DNA from: Dinoroseobacter sp039192165
GTDB lineage: Bacteria > Pseudomonadota > Alphaproteobacteria > Rhodobacterales > Rhodobacteraceae
Assembly (NCBI GenBank): GCA_039192165.1
Contig: JBCCXD010000014.1
Span: 1-64,000 of the forward strand
Length of the DNA stretch: 64,000 nt
Reading direction: 5' to 3'
Shown here piece after piece: positions 33,201 to 41,592 of the stretch. Position 1 is the first letter of the stretch. Each line of letters opens with the position of its first letter. The notes under the pieces are model-generated. The model was given only the letters and a program-made list of their open reading frames with translations, did no database searches and had not been told where the DNA came from. A program made the position numbers and the translations under genes.

Positions 33201-33565
33201 CAGACGCGCGTTCCAGTCTCGGAGGCGTTGTTGGCCTCCTCAAGGTCGACATCGATGCGGTCGTTTTCTGCCTCCAGATACGCGCCAAGACCGATCATGA
33301 CCAATACAGCTGTCATCCCGAAAGAGATTACGATTGCCGTTAGTACAAGAGCCTGTGGCAGTGGATCCGTGTAATTCGCTTCGCCATAGGGCGACAGGAT
33401 CGGCGACTGGTCGATGGCCAGCCGTCCACTGGCGAACAGGAATACGTTCACCGCGTAAGACAAGAGCGCGATTCCAAGAATAACGGGGAACGTCCTGAGC
33501 CGGAGAAGCATATAGACCCCCCCAGCCGTCAGAACGCCAATGCTGCTTGCGACGATAATCTCCAT
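33200..33565 (-). CDS. mrpC: Mrp/Mnh Na+/H+ antiporter subunit C
   Basis: 121 residues, three membrane segments, NuoK-like: GGVYMLLRLRTFPVILG, then LSYAVNVFLF and DPLPQALVLTAIVISFG. The acidic C-terminal tail is short. It starts one base after the mrpAB stop. Confidence 0.94.
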   Translation of the reverse strand: MEIIVASSIGVLTAGGVYMLLRLRTFPVILGIALLSYAVNVFLFASGRLAIDQSPILSPYGEANYTDPLPQALVLTAIVISFGMTAVLVMIGLGAYLEAENDRIDVDLEEANNASETGTRV

Positions 33566-33566
33566 T

Positions 33567-36425
33567 TCAGGGTGTCGCCTTTTCTTCGTCTTGTTCGCCA
33601 GGGTCGAAGCTCATTGGCTCCACGTTCACTGTCTCCCCCGCGAAACGTGCTATGCGGCTCAGACTGTAAAGCATCAGCATTACGGCCCCGAGCACGGTCA
33701 GGAAAACGCCGAGGTCGAAGAGCATCGCCGTAGCCAATTCGAACTCCTCAATGGGGGGCAGGTGTATATAGGTGAATGCGCTGGTCAGAAAGGGCGCACC
33801 GGCAAGCCAGGAGCCAACTCCAGTCAAGCCCGCAATAATCACGCCAAGTCCGATCATTGTGTGATACTCGATCCGCTTGCGTTCCTGCGTCCATGCAAAC
33901 CCGGAGGCCATGTACTGCATCAGGAGTGCAATCGCGATAACGAGACCAGCGACAAATCCGCCCCCTGGTTCGTTGTGACCGCGCAGAAAAATATAGAGCC
34001 CCACGACAATTGCGATGGGCATGAGGACACGCGTAACCACGACCATCATCAAAGGATGCCGGTCCTTTGAGCGATCCCGTGAGTAGTCCATGTTAATCAG
34101 CCGGCGCGCGGCTGGGCCGTCGAGCAGAGCGTGCATCAATGCAAAAATCACGAGGCCTGCGATGCCAAGTACGATGATCTCGCCGAACGTGTCATAGCCA
34201 CGAAAGTCCACGAGAATAACGTTGACCACGTTTGTCCCGCCGCCGCCTTCGTAGCTGTTGTCAAGGTGATAGCCCGAAATCGTTTCGACGTCGCGCATCA
34301 GAAAGGCGTAAGACAAAGCAGCAACGCCACAGCCTGCTGCGAGGGCGATCGCGCCATCCCTTAGTTTGAGACCGAGCGAGCTTTCTTTCGGAGTGACTTT
34401 GGGCATGAAATGCAGCGCCAGCAGCAGCAGCATAATCGTCACCGTCTCAACGGAGATTTGCGTCAACGCCAAATCAGGCGCCGAGAGATAGGCAAATCCA
34501 GCTGAGATCGAAAGTCCGATTATCCCGATCAGGACGAGTGCGCGGAAACGGTGGTGGTGCATAATGACAATTGAAAGTGTCGCCACGATCACCATGATCC
34601 AGCCGACAAAGATCACTGGCGCCACTGGGAGCAGTTCTCTTGTCGGAGCTGGAAGCCCGCCGGACGCGTAAGCCAGCCATCCGAGAACGACCGATGTTGC
34701 AGTGAAAATTGCCAGGTAGCGGCTGATCGCGCCGTTATGTGTTACCTCTGTAATGGCGCGACAGGTTGAGACGATAGCCGCGACAAGCTTGTCGAAGATC
34801 ACTTTAGCCTCTGGCCGCTTCGCGGCGTTCCAGAGCGGATCGAGCTTGGGGTGCTGGCTGAGCAAGACCGCGCCGCCGGCAGTCGCGATTGCCGACATCC
34901 AAAGGGCTGGAGTGACGCCGTGCCAGATTTTCAGGTGCGGGTGCAGGTCAGCCCCGGTAACCGCGTTGGCCGCCGAAGTTACGATCCCTTCAGCGAGGAA
35001 GGGCGCGACGCCGATAATGATGACCAGAAGTGCCAAAAGCGCGGGCGCGGCCCACATGCCAAATGGTGGGTCATGGGGCTTGCTCGGATAGTCGTCGCGC
35101 ACCGGACCAAGAAAAACGTGAGACACGAAGCGAAACGAATAGGCGACTGACAAAAGCGCACCGAGCGTGGCCAGAATTGGAACCGCATAGTGGCTGCCCA
35201 GCCAGTCCGTATGCGAGGCTTCCTCCAACATCATTTCTTTTGACAGGAAGCCGTTGAACAGCGGGATACCGGCCATTGATAAGGCCGCGATTGTTCCAAT
35301 CAGGAAGGTGATCGGCATCAGCTGGCGAAGGCCGCCGAGCCTTTTGATGTCACGCGTGTGCGTTTCGTGATCAATTATGCCGGCTGTCATAAAGAGGGCA
35401 GCCTTAAAGGTCAGGTGGTTTATGATATGGAACACCGCGGCCACGGCTGCGGCTTGGGTTCCAAACCCCAAAAGCATTGTGAGAAGGCCCAGATGGCTGA
35501 CTGTCGAGAAGGCGAGCAGTGCTTTCAGGTCGTCCTTGAAGAGCGCAATCAACGCGCCTAGTATCATTGTCACAAGCCCCGTCGTAGCCACGATATAGAA
35601 CCAAGCATCAGTACCCGCGAGGACAGGCCACATACGGGCCATCAGAAACACACCTGCCTTTACCATCGTTGCGGAGTGTAGATAGGCCGAGACCGGGGTT
35701 GGGGCGGCCATGGCATGGGGTAGCCAGAAATGGAAAGGGAACTGCGCCGACTTGGTGAAGGCGCCAAGGAGGATAAGGACAAGCGCAGTCAGGTACCACT
35801 CCGACGCACGGATTTCATCGCCGGCCTGGAGGATGTCTGTCAGGTTGTAGCTGCCTGCAATATTGCCGAGGATCAGCATTCCAGCAATCATCGCAAGTCC
35901 GCCAGCGCCCGTAACGGCGAGAGCCATCCGCGCGCCCTGACGCCCTTCCGGCAAGTGCTTCCAATATCCAATAAGCAGAAAAGAGCTCAACGATGTAAGC
36001 TCCCAGAAAATCAACAGAAGCAGAATGTTGTCGGAGATTACGATGCCAAGCATCGCGCCCTGAAACAGGAGCAGATACGTATAGAACTGTCCCATCGGAT
36101 CTTCGCTCGACAGGTAGAAGCGTGCGTAGAGCGTGATTAACAGTCCGACTCCGAGGATCATCCCCGCAAAAAGCAGCCCCAGGCCGTCGAGGAAAAATGA
36201 TGCGGATAGCCCCAGCTGCGGAAGCCAATCGATCTCGGCTTGTACAACTTCGCCACGCAGGACACCCGGTGCCAGGATCGACAACATGGTCAGCGCCAGG
36301 ATGGTCGGAACTGCAGTACTGACTGCGCAGGCGTTCCGTCCCGCACGGATCATGAGGCCTGGTACCAGCGCACCGACAAACGGCAGCAAGGCGATCAGAA
36401 AAAGGAATCCCCCCCCGAGGCTCAT
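33567..36425 (-). CDS. mrpA: Mrp antiporter fused subunits A and B
   Basis: 952 residues. About 1-770 are MrpA: a NuoL-like module with FWELTSLSSFLLIGYW and WLPHAMAAPTPVSAYLHSAT, then an NuoJ-like C-terminal part. About 800-940 are MrpB, with FLRGHNEPGGGFVAGLV. The AB fusion and six-gene order A'-C-D-E-F-G mark a group 2 Mrp system, which exports Na+ against H+ uptake and fits a marine or alkaline-tolerant lifestyle. The first gene of the operon. Confidence 0.94.
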   Translation of the reverse strand: MSLGGGFLFLIALLPFVGALVPGLMIRAGRNACAVSTAVPTILALTMLSILAPGVLRGEVVQAEIDWLPQLGLSASFFLDGLGLLFAGMILGVGLLITLYARFYLSSEDPMGQFYTYLLLFQGAMLGIVISDNILLLLIFWELTSLSSFLLIGYWKHLPEGRQGARMALAVTGAGGLAMIAGMLILGNIAGSYNLTDILQAGDEIRASEWYLTALVLILLGAFTKSAQFPFHFWLPHAMAAPTPVSAYLHSATMVKAGVFLMARMWPVLAGTDAWFYIVATTGLVTMILGALIALFKDDLKALLAFSTVSHLGLLTMLLGFGTQAAAVAAVFHIINHLTFKAALFMTAGIIDHETHTRDIKRLGGLRQLMPITFLIGTIAALSMAGIPLFNGFLSKEMMLEEASHTDWLGSHYAVPILATLGALLSVAYSFRFVSHVFLGPVRDDYPSKPHDPPFGMWAAPALLALLVIIIGVAPFLAEGIVTSAANAVTGADLHPHLKIWHGVTPALWMSAIATAGGAVLLSQHPKLDPLWNAAKRPEAKVIFDKLVAAIVSTCRAITEVTHNGAISRYLAIFTATSVVLGWLAYASGGLPAPTRELLPVAPVIFVGWIMVIVATLSIVIMHHHRFRALVLIGIIGLSISAGFAYLSAPDLALTQISVETVTIMLLLLALHFMPKVTPKESSLGLKLRDGAIALAAGCGVAALSYAFLMRDVETISGYHLDNSYEGGGGTNVVNVILVDFRGYDTFGEIIVLGIAGLVIFALMHALLDGPAARRLINMDYSRDRSKDRHPLMMVVVTRVLMPIAIVVGLYIFLRGHNEPGGGFVAGLVIAIALLMQYMASGFAWTQERKRIEYHTMIGLGVIIAGLTGVGSWLAGAPFLTSAFTYIHLPPIEEFELATAMLFDLGVFLTVLGAVMLMLYSLSRIARFAGETVNVEPMSFDPGEQDEEKATP

Positions 36426-36492
36426 GGTAGGGCCTTTTTTGTTGTTAATTATCGATCAATGCGTAACGGAAGTCCTCATGCACCACAACGAA

Positions 36493-36506
36493 GCGTTTTA
36501 AAACGC
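36493..36506. promoter_or_regulatory. Perfect 14-bp palindrome upstream of the mrp operon
   Basis: gcgttttaaaacgc lies 68 bases before the mrpA start. A second small inverted repeat (agtgaa at 36507-36512 with ttcact at 36521-36526) follows directly. The pair may form an operator or promoter region for the antiporter operon; no regulator is identified. Confidence 0.35.
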
Positions 36507-36639
36507 AGTGAATTTTTTGGTTCACTTCATCTCCAATGGCGCGTGGTGCAGATTTCTTTGCAGGTGTGCTTGGGGTGTCGCTTTACCGCTTGAGCAATAC
36601 AACACTCAGCCAAAACAGCAGGATGTCATGCGCAGTCGT

Positions 36640-37698
36640 CTACGCGAGCAGGGACCAACCGAACCCTGCAACCAGCGCACCTGCCAAGGCAAAGGCCAGA
36701 TAGGAGGCGAAGACCTTGGGTTTCACCAGAGCCCATACCGCGACTGCGGCCGGAATGGAGCTGATCCCGCCCGCAATTACGAACGACATTGCTGCACCGG
36801 GGGCCATACCTTGTTCAAGTAGCCCGGCCACCAAGGGGACCGCTGCGTAGCCATTCAGATAGGCTGGTCCGCCTACAATAGCGCCTAAGACAATTGGCCA
36901 AGCGCCGTCACCGCCAAGGGTGTTTGCAATCCACTCAGCCGGCACATAGCGGATCATCATCCCCTGAAAAAGGTACGCCAGAAGCAACCACTTGCCGAGA
37001 AAGATTAGGTTGTCTTTCGCCACGGTCGCAAACTCCTGCCGTCTGGGGCTGTCTTCCCAGAAGCGCCAGTTCGGCTTGCCCTCGAACGGTGATGGGCCAC
37101 ACCCGCAGCAAGAGCTTTTTGAGTGTTCCTTTAGCGGATCAGCGAACAGGGCTGTCCCGGAGATGGCTTTTACAGCGAAGCCACCGCCAATCCCGATCAT
37201 GATAGCGAAGGCTGTCTTCGCCAAAGCGAATTCGAAGCCAAGTGCCCCAGCGGTCACAAGAAACATGGCCGGGTCCATGAGCGGCGAAGCCAGCCAGAAT
37301 GCCATGACAGCCGAAAGCGGCGCACCGACCGCGAGTAGGGCGGCCACAAACGGAATGACTTCGCAGGAGCAAAAGGGAGATAAGCCGCCAAACGCTGCCG
37401 CAAGAAAGATCATTCTGGTCTCATGCCCCTGGAACGCTTTCCCGAGGATTGTCGTGGCCCCGGCGGCGCGCATATAGGCCACCACCGCAACTGCGAAAAG
37501 AATAAATGGGAGCGTGTGCGCAAAGCTTGCAGCGGCGTCCTTCATGACGGGCACAAAGGCCTCGGGGTCCGCTGCGATCAGTACAAGCGGGATCACAACG
37601 ATCAGGATCATCGCCCCATCGAGGCCTCTCAGCCGTTGCCAGGCGGTCGGCCGGGACGGGCGAACTGTCGGGGTCAGATCGGTTTGAATATCAGTCAT
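36640..37698 (-). CDS. ArsP/UPF0718-type permease
   Basis: 352 residues with about eight membrane segments. GGLSPFCSCEVIPFVAALLAVGAPLSAVMAFW carries the conserved cysteines (FCSCEV) of the permease family that includes ArsP, a trivalent organoarsenical exporter. A cytoplasmic loop carries HSKSSCCGCGPS, a cluster of cysteines that could bind a soft metal. The start overlaps the ArsR-type regulator by 8 bases, so the pair is one operon. The substrate is inferred only. Confidence 0.82.
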   Translation of the reverse strand: MTDIQTDLTPTVRPSRPTAWQRLRGLDGAMILIVVIPLVLIAADPEAFVPVMKDAAASFAHTLPFILFAVAVVAYMRAAGATTILGKAFQGHETRMIFLAAAFGGLSPFCSCEVIPFVAALLAVGAPLSAVMAFWLASPLMDPAMFLVTAGALGFEFALAKTAFAIMIGIGGGFAVKAISGTALFADPLKEHSKSSCCGCGPSPFEGKPNWRFWEDSPRRQEFATVAKDNLIFLGKWLLLAYLFQGMMIRYVPAEWIANTLGGDGAWPIVLGAIVGGPAYLNGYAAVPLVAGLLEQGMAPGAAMSFVIAGGISSIPAAVAVWALVKPKVFASYLAFALAGALVAGFGWSLLA

Positions 37699-38032
37699 TG
37701 TCCGCTTCTGTCCGTGTTATGTCGGCACAGCATTGCGCCAGAAGAAAATCGGAGAGTGCTTCGACCCGTCCGTAGACAACCGAGCACCGGATCACGCGAC
37801 CTTCGCGCTGCTGCGATACCAGCCCTGCCAGAACCAGAGCTTTGACATGGTGCGTCAGCGTTGAGCCACTAACCCCTACGCGCAGCCCGAGTTCACCGAT
37901 TGGCAAACCTTTCGGCCCAGCCCGAACGAGTGCGACAACCACAGACAAACGTTGTGGAGAGCCAAGAGCCGCAAAGGCTGTCGAGGCATCGTCGACGTCC
38001 GAGGCAGGTTGGGGGATCTTTTTTATTTCCAT
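37691..38032 (-). CDS. ArsR-family transcriptional repressor
   Basis: 113 residues, winged helix: TAFAALGSPQRLSVVVALVRAGPKGLPIGELG and the recognition helix GSTLTHHVKALVLAGLV. The N-terminal CVC metal site of classical ArsR is absent; a Cys pair sits near the C-terminus (LLAQCCADI), as in some variants that place the metal site elsewhere. A perfect palindrome lies directly before its start, suggesting autorepression. Confidence 0.88.
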   Translation of the reverse strand: MEIKKIPQPASDVDDASTAFAALGSPQRLSVVVALVRAGPKGLPIGELGLRVGVSGSTLTHHVKALVLAGLVSQQREGRVIRCSVVYGRVEALSDFLLAQCCADITRTEADND

Positions 38033-38033
38033 G

Positions 38034-38051
38034 TTTCTATAATTATAGAAA
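38034..38051. promoter_or_regulatory. Perfect 18-bp palindromic operator of arsR-permease
   Basis: tttctataattatagaaa is its own reverse complement. It begins one base beyond the ATG of the ArsR-type gene and contains a tataat -10-like hexamer; a further half site, atagaaa, follows at 38053-38059. It is the likely binding site of the repressor and would block its own promoter. The region between diverging genes is AT-rich compared with its neighbours. Confidence 0.7.
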
Positions 38052-38108
38052 TATAGAAATAGTCAAGAGGGGATTGCCCCTCCAACGCTTCGGGGCTAGC
38101 TGCGCTGC

Positions 38109-38705
38109 ATGGACGTACATTCGCTGATCCCGGACATTCAGGCATGCAGGCTATGCGGTGACCGTTTCAGAGCAACTGAAACGGCGCACAACCCGCGCCC
38201 TGTTGTCTGGTTTGAAAAGGGCGCACGCATCCTTGTCGCCGGCCAGGCCCCGGGCATGCGCGTTCACCAATCTGGTCGGCCCTTCACTGATCCGTCCGGA
38301 GACCGTTTGCGCGAGTGGATGGGTATTGATGAAGCAACGTTCTATGACAAAAACCAGGTTGCGATCGTGCCTATGGCCTTCTGCTTTCCAGGCTACACTC
38401 CAAAGGGATCCGACCTGCCGCCCCCATCTATCTGCGCGAAGATCTGGCGGGCGCCGGTGATGCAACAGCTGTCCGACATAAGACTCACGCTTCTGATTGG
38501 GGGCTATGCTCAAAAGTGGCATCTGGGCGAAATCGCAAAAGCCGGTGTGACAGCTACTGTGGCTGCATGGCGCGACGTCTTGCCAAATGTAATCCCGTTG
38601 CCGCATCCGTCCTGGCGAAATAACGCGTGGTTGAAAAAGAACCCCTGGTTTTCTACCGACCTCCTCCCAGTGTTGCGCGCGCGTGTGGCCGAGGAACTGG
38701 CATGA
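38109..38705 (+). CDS. Uracil-DNA glycosylase family protein
   Basis: 198 residues. An N-terminal CRLC cysteine pair, ILVAGQAPGMRVHQSGRPFTD (motif 1-like, GQAPG) and LPHPSWRN (motif 2-like, HPS) fit the UDG superfamily. The order differs from classical family 1 UNG; it may act on damaged bases or not be a glycosylase at all. Its stop overlaps the next gene by ATGA. Confidence 0.8.
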   Translation: MDVHSLIPDIQACRLCGDRFRATETAHNPRPVVWFEKGARILVAGQAPGMRVHQSGRPFTDPSGDRLREWMGIDEATFYDKNQVAIVPMAFCFPGYTPKGSDLPPPSICAKIWRAPVMQQLSDIRLTLLIGGYAQKWHLGEIAKAGVTATVAAWRDVLPNVIPLPHPSWRNNAWLKKNPWFSTDLLPVLRARVAEELA

Positions 38706-39496
38706 CCGACCTCACGCCGCTCGACCGCGCGCATGCCGCGATGGAGGCCGCACCGGAGGATGACGCTCTTCGCCTGCGGTTTTTTGAGCGTCTTGCAGAT
38801 GCGGAGCTGGTCTTGCTGCTGGAAGACGAGCCCGATGGGAATGACGTCAAACCGCGCCTCTTTCCGGTTGAACAGCAAAGTTTTGTACTTGTTTTTGACC
38901 GGGAGGAACGCCTGACCGCTTTCACCGCAGGCCCTGCGCCCTATGCAGCGCTGTCTGGCCGGATGCTCGCGGAATTGCTGTGTCAGCAGAGACTTGGTCT
39001 TGGGCTCAACCTTGATGTCGCGCCCTCCGCCATGCTGCTTCCGCCCGAAGCAGTAGCCTGGTTGGCGCGCACTGTCGGAGAAACGCCCGAGGAAGCAATC
39101 GCAGTTCCGGAAGAGATCATGGCGCCATTCGGTTTGCCGGAAGTTTTGATCGCGGCGCTCGACACTAAACTGGCACTTGCTGCTGGTCTGGCTCAGTTCG
39201 CCTATCTCGCGGGAGTGCGATACGCCGACGGCCGCCAGGGGCACTTGCTCGCGTTTGTTGACGTTTTGCCGGGTGCAGAAGACGGGCTTGCTCAGGCGGT
39301 GCGGGAGGCCTTGGTTTTTTCTGGGGTCGAGGCCGGCGAGATCGATGTGACTTTTGTGAAAGCCGCCGATCCCGCGGCCGGCCGGTTTGCAAGACATGGA
39401 CTGCGGTTTGATTTACCTGACCTGCCCGAAGACTCCGCACAGACCCCGGGTGCAAACCCAGGTCTGGATCCGTCGCGTCCTCCCAGGCTCAAATAA
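38702..39496 (+). CDS. SseB-family protein
   Basis: 264 residues from MTDLTPLDRAHAAM. The first half (ADAELVLLLEDEP, FVLVFDREERLTAF, YAALSGRMLAELL) matches the SseB N-terminal domain, whose cellular role is unclear outside the Salmonella type III chaperone-like name. The start is set by the ATGA overlap with the UDG-like gene. Convergent with the GhrA-like gene 11 bases away. Confidence 0.8.
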   Translation: MTDLTPLDRAHAAMEAAPEDDALRLRFFERLADAELVLLLEDEPDGNDVKPRLFPVEQQSFVLVFDREERLTAFTAGPAPYAALSGRMLAELLCQQRLGLGLNLDVAPSAMLLPPEAVAWLARTVGETPEEAIAVPEEIMAPFGLPEVLIAALDTKLALAAGLAQFAYLAGVRYADGRQGHLLAFVDVLPGAEDGLAQAVREALVFSGVEAGEIDVTFVKAADPAAGRFARHGLRFDLPDLPEDSAQTPGANPGLDPSRPPRLK

Positions 39497-39507
39497 GTTG
39501 CCCATGG

Positions 39508-40443
39508 TCAGTAGCCGCTCTTTTTGTCGACCAAATGCAGGTACGGCTCCCCAGCCAGGCCTCGACGGATATTTTCCACAATGACGCGTGCTGCCGTTTC
39601 CGGACGGGTTTCTGATGCGATGTGCGGCGTAACCGTGACCTTTGGGTGGCTCCAAAAGATGTGCCCCGCAGGCAGCGGTTCAGCTCTGAAAACGTCAAGC
39701 GTTGCATGGCCAATCTGACCCGAGTCCAGCGCTGCAAGCAACGCGTTGTCATCAATCAAACCGCCACGGCCGGGGTTCAGAATAACCGCACCTTTGGCCA
39801 TGGCCGCAAAAGCGTCCGCTCCAAGAATGCTGTCCGTTGCGGGTGTATAAGGAAAAAGGGCAATCACAATTTCGGCGGTATCCAGCGCTTTGAGCATGTC
39901 CGGGCCGCTGAAGCAGCTGACGCCTGGTATGTCCTTAGGGCGTCGGCTGAACCCTGAGACTTCGAAGTTCAAGGCGCAGAGCGCACGGCATACTGCGCTT
40001 CCCAGCGCTCCGAGGCCAAGGACACAAACCTTTCGTGTGCGGGCCAGAGGTGGAATATACTCGACATGCCGCCAGATCCCGTCTTGCTGGGCAATCTGGG
40101 CATCCATTCCCAGGTGGTGGCGCAACGTGTGGCCAACGCACCATTCCACCATTCCTTCGGTAAGACCGGTGTCGACCATGCGCGTCAGCGGCACGTGCAG
40201 AGTTGGGTTGTCCACGATCCCTTCCACACCGGCCCATAGGTTCAAAACTGCTTTCAGACGGGAAAAAGGTGTGAAATCGTCGACGGGACCATTCGGCGCA
40301 AAGACCAAGAAATCTACGTCCTGGGGATGGCTCGCGTCGCAATCAAGGCGCGCATCAATGCCCGCGTCCGCCAACGCAGCCCGCAAGGGAGACTCATATT
40401 GCGCCCAACGACCATCGGGGCCTGCGAACACAACTCGGGTCAT
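39508..40443 (-). CDS. ghrA: Glyoxylate/hydroxypyruvate reductase A-like
   Basis: 311 residues of the D-2-hydroxyacid dehydrogenase family. The NAD(P) motif is VLGLGALGSAVCRAL; NPGRGGLIDDNALLAAL and DVFRAEPLPAGHIFWSHPKVTVTPHIA carry catalytic Arg, Glu and His positions. It would reduce glyoxylate and hydroxypyruvate. It starts 9 bases after the rodA stop and so sits at the end of the rod-shape operon, an arrangement without obvious functional link. Confidence 0.87.
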   Translation of the reverse strand: MTRVVFAGPDGRWAQYESPLRAALADAGIDARLDCDASHPQDVDFLVFAPNGPVDDFTPFSRLKAVLNLWAGVEGIVDNPTLHVPLTRMVDTGLTEGMVEWCVGHTLRHHLGMDAQIAQQDGIWRHVEYIPPLARTRKVCVLGLGALGSAVCRALCALNFEVSGFSRRPKDIPGVSCFSGPDMLKALDTAEIVIALFPYTPATDSILGADAFAAMAKGAVILNPGRGGLIDDNALLAALDSGQIGHATLDVFRAEPLPAGHIFWSHPKVTVTPHIASETRPETAARVIVENIRRGLAGEPYLHLVDKKSGY

Positions 40444-40452
40444 AGATCGGAG

Positions 40453-41592
40453 CTACCTCGGTCGGTGAACATGCGCCGATTGCACCAGTCCAAAGCCAAC
40501 CATCAAAACCAGCATGGCGGAGCCGCCATAGCTGACAAGCGGAAGTGGGACGCCAACCACGGGTGCAAGCCCCATGACCATCGCCATGTTCACAGCAAAG
40601 AAGAAAAAGAACGTGGCGGCGATGCCAACGATTAAAAGGCCTGAGAACCTGTCTCGGGACCGAAAGGCAGAGATCAAGCAAAAGAAAATGATAAGCCCGT
40701 AGAGCATCAAAAGCGAGATGCCCCCGATAAAACCAAACTCCTCTGCAAGGGTCGTAAAGATAAAATCGGTGTGCTTCTCGGGAAGGAAGTTTAAGCGGCT
40801 TTGCGTGCCTTCCATGAAACCTCTTCCGGTCCAACCGCCTGACCCCAGCGCGATCTTGGACTGGGTGATATGATAGCCGGCGCCAAGCGGGTCGTTTTCA
40901 GGGTTCATGAATGTATCAATGCGCCGGAACTGGTAGTCCTTAAGCAGCTGCCAATCCGTTCCGCGGGAGTAGAACACTGTCGCGACCAAGCCAACGCCAG
41001 CTGCAATCACAACTGCGAAGTAAAGCCAGTGCACACCCGCAGCGAACATCACGACGCCGCCACCCGCGGTCAGAAGAATTGAGGTTCCGAGATCCGGTTG
41101 CTTGAGAACCAGAAAAACCGGCAGCAAGATCAACGCCACTGGGATCGCAACCCAAAACGGGCGTGACACCTTTTTGATATCCAGAATGTCGTAATAGGCC
41201 GCCAGCAACATAATCAGTGTGATCTTCATCAATTCCGATGGTTGCAAACGCATGAAACCCAGGTCGATCCAGCGCTGGGCGCCCATCCCCACAACTCCAA
41301 CGAACTCAACCGCGATCAGTAGGGCGAGGGCAAAAAGGTAGGCCAGCATCGCCACATTTCGCCAGAACCAAATTGGAATAAAGGCCACGACGAACATTGC
41401 GAACAGGCCGAGTGCGAAGCGCTCCATTTGCGGTTCGACCCAAGGCGATGTTGAGCCACCGGCCACCGAGTAGAGCATCAGAAAACCGAACGAGGCGACG
41501 GCGCAGATTAAAAGCACCAAAGGCCAGTTCATGTGCAAAACCTTCGAAACCCCCGAAGGCACGCGTTTGACGTTATACTCGAGATAGCTCAT
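40453..41592 (-). CDS. rodA: Peptidoglycan glycosyltransferase RodA
   Basis: 379 residues with ten membrane segments, SEDS family. GAQRWIDLGFMRLQPSELMKI, VLKQPDLGTSI, PEKHTDFIFTTLAEEFGFIG (catalytic Asp region) and GVPLPLVSYGGSAML are diagnostic. It polymerises glycan strands with PBP2 during elongation. Its start overlaps the mrdA stop by ATGA. Confidence 0.96.
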   Translation of the reverse strand: MSYLEYNVKRVPSGVSKVLHMNWPLVLLICAVASFGFLMLYSVAGGSTSPWVEPQMERFALGLFAMFVVAFIPIWFWRNVAMLAYLFALALLIAVEFVGVVGMGAQRWIDLGFMRLQPSELMKITLIMLLAAYYDILDIKKVSRPFWVAIPVALILLPVFLVLKQPDLGTSILLTAGGGVVMFAAGVHWLYFAVVIAAGVGLVATVFYSRGTDWQLLKDYQFRRIDTFMNPENDPLGAGYHITQSKIALGSGGWTGRGFMEGTQSRLNFLPEKHTDFIFTTLAEEFGFIGGISLLMLYGLIIFFCLISAFRSRDRFSGLLIVGIAATFFFFFAVNMAMVMGLAPVVGVPLPLVSYGGSAMLVLMVGFGLVQSAHVHRPR

